Source: Candidatus Babeliales bacterium
Lineage (GTDB): Bacteria; Babelota; Babeliae; Babelales; CAIQNR01
Assembly (NCBI GenBank): GCA_021735725.1
Contig: JAIPGS010000035.1
Span: forward strand, 1-8,728
Direction: 5' to 3'
Length of the DNA: 8,728 nt
The translations under genes were made by a program, and so were the position numbers. How positions within the stretch are numbered: the first letter of the stretch is position 1; each line of letters begins with the position of its first letter. Shown one piece after another: positions 1 through 6,595 of this stretch. The notes below the pieces were generated by a model. The model ran no database searches. It was not told the origin of the DNA and worked only from the letters and a program-made list of their open reading frames with translations.

Positions 1-131
1 GTAATTTTGAGGCGATTGATCAATTTGAACAGCAACTTAAAGCAACAAAACTCTTTAGCAATATCCCTGAATTACAATCTATCGAATTCTCAATACCTCT
101 TACGCTTAACAATCAAGGGAGTGGTTCATGA
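1..131 (+). CDS. C-terminal fragment of a PilN/GspL-like pilus or secretion assembly protein (5' partial)
   Basis: The frame starting at base 3 is open from the window edge to a TGA at 129-131 and gives 42 residues. The pattern FEQQLKATKLFSNIPELQS, then a beta-strand-like segment ending in IPLTL, resembles the C-terminal ferredoxin-like domain of PilN/GspL proteins, where a helix is followed by an 'LFSNV' turn and a strand ending in LTL. The next two genes encode a PilO/GspM-like protein and a secretin, the usual order in type IV pilus and type II secretion clusters. The family's role is to link the cytoplasmic ATPase platform to the periplasmic alignment complex at the inner membrane. The stop overlaps the next start (ATGA), so the two genes are probably translationally coupled. 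The assignment rests on a short fragment and on context. Confidence 0.6.
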   Translation, partial: NFEAIDQFEQQLKATKLFSNIPELQSIEFSIPLTLNNQGSGS

Positions 132-697
132 TCATTTTTGAATCTTTAAAGGATTCTCTTGCAACTATTCAAAAAACCGATTTTTATAAATATATTGCCA
201 TAATAGGAGGATCTATTCTTGTCCTTCTTTGTGTTATATTTTATTATTATCATATTACAACAAGTGATTTACTTAAAAAAATTAATTCAATTAATGCTAA
301 AAGAAAAGACACTCAACTCGTATTAAAAAGATTAAAAAAAGTAGAGCAACAAAGCCAAGAAGTGAATGAGCTTCTTGAAAAAGAACCAAATTTTAAAATT
401 AAAAATTTTTTTGATACAGCAATCCAACAACATAAATTAGAAAACAAATTGAAAATTGCTGCTGCTGATATTTCTTCTGAAATAATTCATAAAAAATATA
501 CCGAAAGAAAATTAACTGCACAATTTAAACAAATTAGCACGCAAGAACTTTGTGAATTTTTACAAACAATAGAACAAAAAGCACGAATTTATACAAAAGA
601 ACTTATAATCACAAAGACAAAAGGGGCGTCTCTTGATGTAATGTTAACAATAGCAACACTGACTCCACAAAGAGAAAGTAAGGACAAAACACGATAG
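128..697 (+). CDS. PilO/GspM-like inner-membrane alignment protein
   Basis: This 189-residue bitopic protein has a short cytoplasmic N-terminus, one membrane helix at about residues 20-42 (hydrophobic, ending in a run of tyrosines), a Lys/Glu/Gln-rich segment at about 45-85 that looks like a coiled coil, and a C-terminal alpha/beta domain at about 88-178. This is the architecture of PilO and GspM, which dimerise with PilN/GspL in the periplasm and connect the inner-membrane platform to the secretin. The start ATG overlaps the preceding TGA, with GGGAG at 117-121 placed 6 bases upstream as the ribosome site. The secretin follows after 11 bases. The family evolves fast, so architecture and gene order carry the call more than sequence motifs do. 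PilO and GspM cannot be told apart here. Confidence 0.65.
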   Translation: MIIFESLKDSLATIQKTDFYKYIAIIGGSILVLLCVIFYYYHITTSDLLKKINSINAKRKDTQLVLKRLKKVEQQSQEVNELLEKEPNFKIKNFFDTAIQQHKLENKLKIAAADISSEIIHKKYTERKLTAQFKQISTQELCEFLQTIEQKARIYTKELIITKTKGASLDVMLTIATLTPQRESKDKTR

Positions 698-708
698 GGA
701 TTAAATTT

Positions 709-3369
709 ATGAATAAAAAATATTGTTATTTTCTACTATACGGCTCGCTTATATCTACCTTTCAAGTTTTATTAAATGCAACACAACTGCATGATAAAAC
801 CACAGTAAAAAACATTTTAAATACAAAAATAAAAGAAGAAAATAATACAAAAGAAAAGATGGTGTGGTTTAGGTATAACGATGTCCCTCTTGCAACTATT
901 GTTAATGAACTTGCAACACAACTCAATATTAATATCATGCTTCCTTCAGGAGCCAACGCATTAACGACAAAGGTAACTTTTGAATTTTCTCATAAAATTT
1001 CTCTTCATAAAGCGTGGCAATATGTTATTACTTTATTAAAAATTTCAGGATTCACCATTATTCCTCGAGTAGGATTTAGTACTATTGTTAAAAACGATGC
1101 CAATACAAACAAAGAGTCTCTTCCTCTGTTCGTTAATACCCCAACCGCATCATTACCTAAAACTGATTTAAAAATTCGTTATCTACGTTATTTAAGCAAT
1201 ATTCAAGTTCCGGGTGGTCAATCAACCGGTGGCTATGGAGGAGGGGCCGGACAAAATCCTCTTGAAACTATTTTAAAGGATATTTTATCTGCAGACGCTC
1301 AACTCATTTTTGAACCACAACTTAATGCAATGGTTCTCACTGACTATGCAACCAATATCAAGTCTGTAATGGAAATTGTAGACCAACTCGATTCTTCATC
1401 TATAGTACAAGATATGCAAATATTTCGACTTGAACATACTTCAGCAACATATGTTAAAGCTTTATTTGATCAGCTCATAGGAACTCAACAAGCGGGAAGC
1501 GGGGGGCAAGCACAGGTTCCAAACAACTCAGGATTTTTTGCACAAACTACAAAAATTATTCCCATCATCAGAACCAATTCTCTTGTTTTTCTTGGAAAAA
1601 AAGATGCCCTTACTCGTATTCTTACTTTTATCAAAGAACATGTTGATACGCCCCACGAAGAGGGAAAATCACTTTTACATGTTTATGATTTAAAATATCT
1701 TAAAGCTGATGATTTTGCAACAACATTAAGAACAATTGTACAAGGATCTGATGCCTCAAGCGGAGGATCTAGTGGATATGGATCAGGAACAAACCAATCT
1801 TCAAGCAGCACAGGAAGCCAAACAAAATTATATTTTGAAGGTGTTATTATTGCGGCAGAAACATCTGCTCCTGGAACTGGAGCCTCTGGAGGAGATGGAA
1901 CTGTTCAACAAGGATCTCAAGGAGGAAATAGACTTATTATTGCCGCCCTTGAACGAGACTGGATAAGACTTGAAAAGCTTATTAAAGAACTTGACCAACC
2001 TCGTCTTCAAGTTGCTATTCAAGGACTAATTGTTGATCTAATAACAACAAGAGCAAAATCTCTTGCATCTCAAATAAGAAATCATTCTTCCTTGTTTTTT
2101 AAAGATGATATCAATATGCAAGCCGCTCATATAGCGAACACATATCAAACTCCAGGAACACCTTCAAACGCATTACAATCAAACCTTCTTGCAGGAGTTG
2201 GAACCCTTACAAGTGGAAATACCGTTATTTCTGTAACAGATCCTGGAATAAATGGAATTTGGCTTATAACCCAAATGTTACAATCATCTTCTGATAACAA
2301 AATTCTTTCTCAACCTTACTTAACCACCACAAATCATAAACAAGTAAGTTTTACAAGTTCAGAAACACGGTATGTACAATCAACAGCAGAAGCAACATCA
2401 ACTACAGGAACAACCATTAATTATGGACCAAAAGAAGCTTCTTTAATTGTAAATGTTTTACCAACCATCAGTGAAAATGGAATTATTAACCTAGGGTTAT
2501 CTATTACTGTTGATGAATTTACAGGTAATGCTAAATCAGGAGCAGCATCAGAAGGCGATACGGCAAATAGAAAAATAACTACAAATGCTAATATTTATTC
2601 CGGAGATATTTTAGTCATCGGAGGACTTTCTAAAACAACAACTATTGTTGAAAAAACTGGAACACCTGGTCTTGATAAAGTCCCTTTTATAAAACATTTT
2701 GTGAGTAGCAATGAACAAACCGTCACAACAAGTGAATTAATGATCTTTTTACGAGCAGAAGTTATTTATACTTCTCATCAAGACTCCAACAAATTTACCC
2801 GCTACAAATCAGAAGAAGCTCTTGATCTTTTAGGGCTAACAGACAATAGAAATGATAATTTGTCTCAATTACGTGATCCTATTACTCATTGGTTTTTTGG
2901 AAATGAAAAAAAACAAATTGCTGAAGCTATGCAAAATTACCAGAACAATATTGAAGCTAATTTTAATAAAATTCCGGCTCCTCTTTTTAAAGACAAAAAG
3001 AATGATATAAAACCTATTAAAATCACAGCGCCCCTTCATTCTATGCCAGAAATTCAAGAAAATATACAAAGTTTTTCACAAGAAGAGAGCCCTGAAAAGA
3101 AAAGTCCTGAAAAACTTGAAAAACTTTCTGAATCTGCTGAAGAAAAACAAGCAGAAAAAGAACTTAAAAAACTTTTTCATTTTAATGCAGAAGTTGTTTC
3201 TGAAAAAATAAATAAGGAAATAGAAAAGAAAACAAAAGAATTAAAAATTATAGAAAAAAAACCTATTTCTTCAGCTAAAAAAACCCCCCTTGCAGAAGAA
3301 GCAAAAGCCCAAAAAGAATTACAAGCACTTTTTCAATACAAAGAAAAGAAAGATCTGTTATTAACTTAA
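709..3369 (+). CDS. gspD: GspD/PilQ-family outer-membrane secretin with long charged C-terminal tail
   Basis: This is the outer-membrane ring channel of a type II secretion or type IV pilus machine. A signal peptide covers residues 1-24, with likely cleavage after LNA. An N0-like domain follows at about 51-128, then N1 (about 183-229), N2 (about 232-312) and N3 (about 321-430). The secretin barrel domain spans about 430-686. Landmarks are LDQPRLQVAIQGLIVDL at its start, KILSQPYLTT (531-540), the GDILVIGGL strand (632-640), GTPGLDKVPF (651-660) and ELMIFLRAEVIY (676-687). No AMIN domain was recognised before N0, which favours GspD over PilQ. Gly/Ser-rich segments sit at about 168-182, 261-275, 345-371 and 386-407. 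About 195 residues follow the barrel, rich in Lys and Glu with a duplicated motif; many secretins end soon after the barrel or carry a short pilotin-binding segment. A Shine-Dalgarno AGGGA at 696-700 overlaps the previous stop. No terminator is visible after the gene. Confidence 0.93.
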   Translation: MNKKYCYFLLYGSLISTFQVLLNATQLHDKTTVKNILNTKIKEENNTKEKMVWFRYNDVPLATIVNELATQLNINIMLPSGANALTTKVTFEFSHKISLHKAWQYVITLLKISGFTIIPRVGFSTIVKNDANTNKESLPLFVNTPTASLPKTDLKIRYLRYLSNIQVPGGQSTGGYGGGAGQNPLETILKDILSADAQLIFEPQLNAMVLTDYATNIKSVMEIVDQLDSSSIVQDMQIFRLEHTSATYVKALFDQLIGTQQAGSGGQAQVPNNSGFFAQTTKIIPIIRTNSLVFLGKKDALTRILTFIKEHVDTPHEEGKSLLHVYDLKYLKADDFATTLRTIVQGSDASSGGSSGYGSGTNQSSSSTGSQTKLYFEGVIIAAETSAPGTGASGGDGTVQQGSQGGNRLIIAALERDWIRLEKLIKELDQPRLQVAIQGLIVDLITTRAKSLASQIRNHSSLFFKDDINMQAAHIANTYQTPGTPSNALQSNLLAGVGTLTSGNTVISVTDPGINGIWLITQMLQSSSDNKILSQPYLTTTNHKQVSFTSSETRYVQSTAEATSTTGTTINYGPKEASLIVNVLPTISENGIINLGLSITVDEFTGNAKSGAASEGDTANRKITTNANIYSGDILVIGGLSKTTTIVEKTGTPGLDKVPFIKHFVSSNEQTVTTSELMIFLRAEVIYTSHQDSNKFTRYKSEEALDLLGLTDNRNDNLSQLRDPITHWFFGNEKKQIAEAMQNYQNNIEANFNKIPAPLFKDKKNDIKPIKITAPLHSMPEIQENIQSFSQEESPEKKSPEKLEKLSESAEEKQAEKELKKLFHFNAEVVSEKINKEIEKKTKELKIIEKKPISSAKKTPLAEEAKAQKELQALFQYKEKKDLLLT
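3139..3348 (+). repeat. Duplicated 18-residue motif in the secretin C-terminal tail
   Basis: Secretin residues 811-828 (EEKQAEKELKKLFHFNAE) and 863-880 (EEAKAQKELQALFQYKEK) align without gaps, with 8 identities plus an F/Y match. The shared core is EE..A.KEL..LF. The copies are separated by a Lys/Glu/Ile-rich linker that looks helical. Each copy is a charged helix ending in an aromatic pair, so the two could be repeated docking peptides. This is a degenerate protein-level repeat; the DNA copies have diverged. The function is unknown. Confidence 0.55.
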
Positions 3370-4616
3370 TCTAATAATGACATTGTTAAAATATCTTCAA
3401 TCGCAAGTAATCGATTATATTTAGCCATATGTTCTGACCGATTACATCCGCCTGTTTTAATTTGACCGGCACTTGTTGCTACAGCAAGATCAGCAATAAA
3501 AGTATCAGATGTTTCTCCTGAGCGATGAGAAATAATAGGATTTACGTTGGCCTGATTACATAATGCAATAACTTGCAATGTTTCAGTCAATGTTCCAATT
3601 TGATTAGGTTTAATAATAACAGCATTTGCAAGTTCTTGATCAAGGCCTTCTATTATTCGTTCAATATTTCCTACAAAAAGATTATCTCCAATAATTTGAA
3701 TTTCTCCTGCATAGATTCTGGATAAAACCTTCCAACCATCTTTATCAGCAGTTGCAAACCCATCTTCAATAGAATATAATTTATAATCTTTAACAAGCAT
3801 ATCATAAAACTCAAGAAGTTGTTCTTGTGTTTTATGCCCCTTATTCCATGCATACAGATGTGCAGTAGGGTCATAAAGTTTATCTGCTGCAACATCAATT
3901 GCAATATTAAAAAGATCTGCTTGCCCCGCTTGCTCAAGAGCTTCCATAATCAAATCAAAAGGTTCTTTTTCATCTTTAAAGACAGAGACAAATCCACCCT
4001 TATCTCCCAGTGTTGTTTGATATCCTTTTTTTTCTAAAATTTCTTTTAATTTAGTAGTTGTTTCTATAGCAGCTTCTAACGCATTACGAAAATACGGAGC
4101 TCCTATTGGAGCTATCATAATTTCTTGAATAGGAAAATTATTACCCGAATGAGTACCTCCGCTAATAACATTAAAAAGAGGAAAGGGAAGAGAAACAGAT
4201 TGGGCTCCATAAAGCCCTGCAACACATTCAAACAACTCTATCTGATCAACTGCCGCTTGAGCTCTGCACCCAGCAAGACTTGCAGCTAATGTTGCGTTTG
4301 AACCAAGTTTTCGTTTATCAGGAGAATCGTCAAGTTCTTTAATTATCGTATCGATTGTCATAACGTCAGGCTCTTGACCTACAAGAGCCGGCCCAATTAT
4401 TGTATCAATATTATGAATAGCTTTTAAAACGCCTTTACCATCCAAACGATGTGGATCACAATCACGTAATTCAAAGGCCTCGCCTTCCCCTCGTGACATA
4501 CCAGAAGGAACTGATGCAGACACAAAAGAGTCATCTTCAAGATACATTTGACACAACACAGTTGGAAATCCCCGAGAATCAAAAATCTCTTTTCCAATAA
4601 CTCTTGTAATTTTCAC
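3366..4616 (-). CDS. eno: Enolase family protein with Glu-to-Lys change at a catalytic site
   Basis: Enolase interconverts 2-phosphoglycerate and phosphoenolpyruvate in the cytoplasm. I use the GTG at 4616, giving 416 residues (bacterial enolases are about 430), because it fits the family N-terminus (KITRVIGKEIFDSRG) and has AGGA 7 bases upstream. An in-frame ATG at 4730 would add 38 unrelated residues and overlap aspS. Conserved residues in this numbering are Ser41 (SGMS), His156, Glu165 (IQE), metal ligands Asp241, Glu284 and Asp311, Lys336 (IKPNQIG), His364-Arg-Ser (SHRSGET) and Lys387 (IKTG). Oddly, the GDEGG motif reads GDKGG, so the catalytic Glu (Glu208 in E. coli, Glu211 in yeast) is Lys206. 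NGG reads SGG (Ser152), the SGAST loop reads SGMSR, and RSERVAKYN reads RSEHMAKYN. Enolase ancestry is certain; normal activity is doubtful. The gene lies 85 bases downstream of aspS, and its stop shares TTAA with the secretin stop. Confidence 0.93.
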   Translation of the reverse strand: MKITRVIGKEIFDSRGFPTVLCQMYLEDDSFVSASVPSGMSRGEGEAFELRDCDPHRLDGKGVLKAIHNIDTIIGPALVGQEPDVMTIDTIIKELDDSPDKRKLGSNATLAASLAGCRAQAAVDQIELFECVAGLYGAQSVSLPFPLFNVISGGTHSGNNFPIQEIMIAPIGAPYFRNALEAAIETTTKLKEILEKKGYQTTLGDKGGFVSVFKDEKEPFDLIMEALEQAGQADLFNIAIDVAADKLYDPTAHLYAWNKGHKTQEQLLEFYDMLVKDYKLYSIEDGFATADKDGWKVLSRIYAGEIQIIGDNLFVGNIERIIEGLDQELANAVIIKPNQIGTLTETLQVIALCNQANVNPIISHRSGETSDTFIADLAVATSAGQIKTGGCNRSEHMAKYNRLLAIEDILTMSLLD

Positions 4617-4623
4617 ACTTATT

Positions 4624-4627
4624 TCCT
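4624..4627 (-). promoter_or_regulatory. Ribosome binding site that fixes the eno GTG start
   Basis: On the minus strand AAAAGGAAATAAGT precedes the GTG at 4616-4614, so AGGA sits 7 bases before the start. This, with the family N-terminus beginning right after the GTG, supports 4616 over the in-frame ATG codons at 4730 and 4676. Confidence 0.75.
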
Positions 4628-4666
4628 TTTTATTCAAACGCTCTTTAATAACGATTACAAAAAAGA

Positions 4667-4696
4667 AACATACCATGATCACAAAAATATTGTAAA
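4667..4696 (-). promoter_or_regulatory. Candidate promoter for eno in the aspS-eno gap
   Basis: On the minus strand TTTACA (4696-4691) is followed after 18 bases by TATGTT (4672-4667), preceded by TGG, which gives an extended -10 form (TGn-TATGTT). Transcription would begin near 4660, leaving a leader of about 44 bases before the GTG. In AT-rich DNA such matches arise by chance, and eno could simply be co-transcribed with aspS. Confidence 0.35.
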
Positions 4697-4701
4697 TGCT
4701 C

Positions 4702-6474
4702 TTACTTCTTGTCTTTCTTAACAATGGCAATGCCGCACTCTTTAAGATTTTTAGGATCTGCTGGAGTTGGAGCTTGCATCATTGGATCATAACCACGTTG
4801 GTTTTTAGGAAATGCAATTACTTCACGAATAGAAGATGATCCAGTAAGAATCATCAACATTCTATCAATCCCCAAAGCTATTCCTCCATGAGGCGGAAAT
4901 CCATATTCAAGTGCTTCTAATAAAAATCCAAATTTATCGTCAGTTTCTTCTTTGGTTAATCCAAGAAGTTCAAATATTTTTGCTTGTTTTTCTCTGTTAT
5001 GAATTCGAATTGAACCTCCTCCAAGTTCCATCCCATTACACACAATGTCATATGCTTGAGCTTTCATTTCTTCAGGCTTAAGCGTTTGCCATCCTTCCTG
5101 AGGGGTTGTGAAAGGGTGATGCATAGAATTGAAGGATTTTGTTTCTTCATCATATTCAAACAATGGAAAATCAACAATCCAACATAAATTTATAATATGA
5201 GGATTTATCATTTTTAAAGACTCTGCCATTGCGCAACGGAAACGACCAAGTGTTTCCCATGCCGCTTTGTAAGGGCCTGCTATAAAAAACAACGTATCTG
5301 TTTTTTTAAGATCTTTAAATTGTTTTGAAGCTTGTTCAAAAAAATCTGCCGGTAAAAATTTTGCAACAGGAGATTCTAATATTCCATCTTTTGACCAACG
5401 AACATATAACAATCCTTTTGATCCAAGTTCTTGAGCCTTGTTTACCCAGCCATCAAGTTCAGAGCGTGTGAACTCTTTATCTTCAACGCGAATCGCTCCA
5501 ACTTTACCACCCTTATCTAAAACTGCTTTTAAAAATGAAAGCTCTGTGCCTGCAAATAAATGTGATACTTCATGAATAATCATTCCGTAACGCAAATCAG
5601 GTTTATCCGATCCATACACCCCAAAAGCTTGATCATAGGTTAATGTCGGAAATGGCAATGTAATGTCAATATTAAAAACTTTTTTAAAGACATGAACAAA
5701 CATTTGTTCTATAACTGCACGAACATCATCTTGCTCCACAAAAGACATTTCAACATCTAATTGTGTAAATTCTGGTTGACGATCTGCACGTAAATCTTCA
5801 TCACGAAAACAACGAGCAACTTGGAAATAACGTTCCATTCCGCCAGCCATTAATAATTGTTTATAAATTTGAGGAGACTGAGGAAGTGCGTAAAAACTTC
5901 CTTGATTAATTCTACTCGGAACTAAAAATTCTCGAGCTCCTTCAGGAGTATTTTTTGTTAAAATAGGAGTTTCAATTTCAAAAAATCCTTTTGTTAAAAA
6001 AAATTCACGCATTGCAAAAGTAACCATACTTCTCATTGCAAGACGCTGTTGCATAGAAAATTTTCTTAAATCTAAATATCTATATCGTAAACGAAGCTCT
6101 TCTTCTATTACCTCAGATTCATCAAGAGGGAATGGTAATGTTTTTGATTCATTCAAAATGGTAAGTTTTTCAACCTGAATTTCCCATTTTCCTGTTGGCA
6201 TCTTTTCATTAACCGTTTCTTTTGCTCTATTAACAACTTTTCCTGTTACAGAAAGAACAAATTCCGACCGTAACGAATGAGCCTGAGCATGAACATCTTT
6301 ATTAAAGTCAGGATTAAAAACGATTTGCATAAGTCCTGTTCTATCACGTAAATCAATAAAAATAAGCCCGCCATGATCTCGACGTCGAGCAACCCACCCA
6401 TTTAAGGTTACTTCTTTGCCTAATAATTTTTCATCAACTAATCCGCACTCAATTGTTCTTTTCCATGAAATCAT
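4702..6474 (-). CDS. aspS: Aspartyl-tRNA synthetase (bacterial type)
   Basis: This class II synthetase of 590 residues, the usual bacterial length, attaches aspartate to tRNA-Asp in the cytoplasm. The N-terminal OB-fold anticodon-binding domain is at 1-107 (GWVARRRDHGGLIFIDLRDR at 26-45). Motif 1 lies around 148-171, the QSPQIYKQLLM aspartate/adenylate region is at 199-209, and motif 2 is FRDEDLRADRQPEFTQ (223-238). A bacterial GAD insertion domain covers about 296-410. HHPFTTP (452-458), GGGSIRIH (485-492) and motif 3 GIALGIDRM (531-539) complete the active site. His34 in the RRRDHGG loop matches the residue linked to non-discriminating enzymes that also charge tRNA-Asn; discriminating E. 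coli AspRS has Leu there. Dual specificity is therefore possible but unproven. AGAAGG at 6488-6483 lies 8 bases before the ATG. Eno follows 85 bases downstream. Confidence 0.97.
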   Translation of the reverse strand: MISWKRTIECGLVDEKLLGKEVTLNGWVARRRDHGGLIFIDLRDRTGLMQIVFNPDFNKDVHAQAHSLRSEFVLSVTGKVVNRAKETVNEKMPTGKWEIQVEKLTILNESKTLPFPLDESEVIEEELRLRYRYLDLRKFSMQQRLAMRSMVTFAMREFFLTKGFFEIETPILTKNTPEGAREFLVPSRINQGSFYALPQSPQIYKQLLMAGGMERYFQVARCFRDEDLRADRQPEFTQLDVEMSFVEQDDVRAVIEQMFVHVFKKVFNIDITLPFPTLTYDQAFGVYGSDKPDLRYGMIIHEVSHLFAGTELSFLKAVLDKGGKVGAIRVEDKEFTRSELDGWVNKAQELGSKGLLYVRWSKDGILESPVAKFLPADFFEQASKQFKDLKKTDTLFFIAGPYKAAWETLGRFRCAMAESLKMINPHIINLCWIVDFPLFEYDEETKSFNSMHHPFTTPQEGWQTLKPEEMKAQAYDIVCNGMELGGGSIRIHNREKQAKIFELLGLTKEETDDKFGFLLEALEYGFPPHGGIALGIDRMLMILTGSSSIREVIAFPKNQRGYDPMMQAPTPADPKNLKECGIAIVKKDKK

Positions 6475-6500
6475 CCGTATTACCTTCTTATCTTTCCCTA

Positions 6501-6528
6501 TAAGGATCTATTTATTTAAGAATCCTTA
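6501..6528. repeat. 7-bp inverted repeat between the aspS promoter and start
   Basis: TAAGGAT (6501-6507) and ATCCTTA (6522-6528) are perfect inverted copies separated by 14 bases. One arm touches the candidate aspS -10 element and the repeat spans the predicted transcription start. It could be an operator or a weak 5' leader hairpin. AT-rich composition makes chance occurrence possible. Confidence 0.4.
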
Positions 6529-6536
6529 GTGTACCA
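6528..6536 (-). promoter_or_regulatory. Candidate extended -10 promoter for aspS
   Basis: The minus strand reads TGG-TACACT (6536-6528), a TGn extended -10 with 4 of 6 matches to TATAAT, including the key first, second and last bases. No good -35 element lies upstream, where the terminator of the neighbouring gene sits. The predicted start is near 6521, giving a leader of about 47 bases. A promoter is expected here because the terminator at 6548-6583 insulates aspS from the upstream gene. Confidence 0.4.
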
Positions 6537-6547
6537 TATTTAAAAAA

Positions 6548-6583
6548 CAAAAAAAGGGAAGCATTTACGCTTCCCTTTTTTTG
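6548..6583 (-). terminator. Strong intrinsic terminator downstream of the outer-membrane barrel gene
   Basis: A perfect 15-bp stem (6548-6562 with 6569-6583) encloses a 6-base loop at 6563-6568. The arms are CAAAAAAAGGGAAGC and GCTTCCCTTTTTTTG. On the minus strand the GC-containing core is followed by T7, G, T6. The hairpin begins 12 bases after the barrel gene stop. The A tract on the other side gives it a T tract on the plus strand too, so it could act in both directions, but no plus-strand gene needs it here. Confidence 0.93.
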
Positions 6584-6595
6584 TAAATTTTAAGA

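Noticed and set aside
1736..2022. Open frames of 64-76 codons on both strands inside the secretin gene
   Set aside because: They overlap a long, clearly coding frame, are low complexity and lack ribosome sites.
3671..4037. Open frames of 72-88 codons inside the enolase gene
   Set aside because: Shadows of the enolase frame; their peptides show no recognisable features and they lack good start signals.
4617..4730. N-terminal extension of enolase from an ATG at 4730, adding 38 residues with a hydrophobic stretch like a membrane anchor
   Set aside because: The extension overlaps the aspS 3' end, has no family counterpart, and the GTG at 4616 has a good ribosome site exactly where enolases begin.
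6475..6547. T-box or other riboswitch upstream of aspS
   Set aside because: The leader is too short (about 47 bases from the candidate start), and no specifier stem, antiterminator or T-box consensus is visible.
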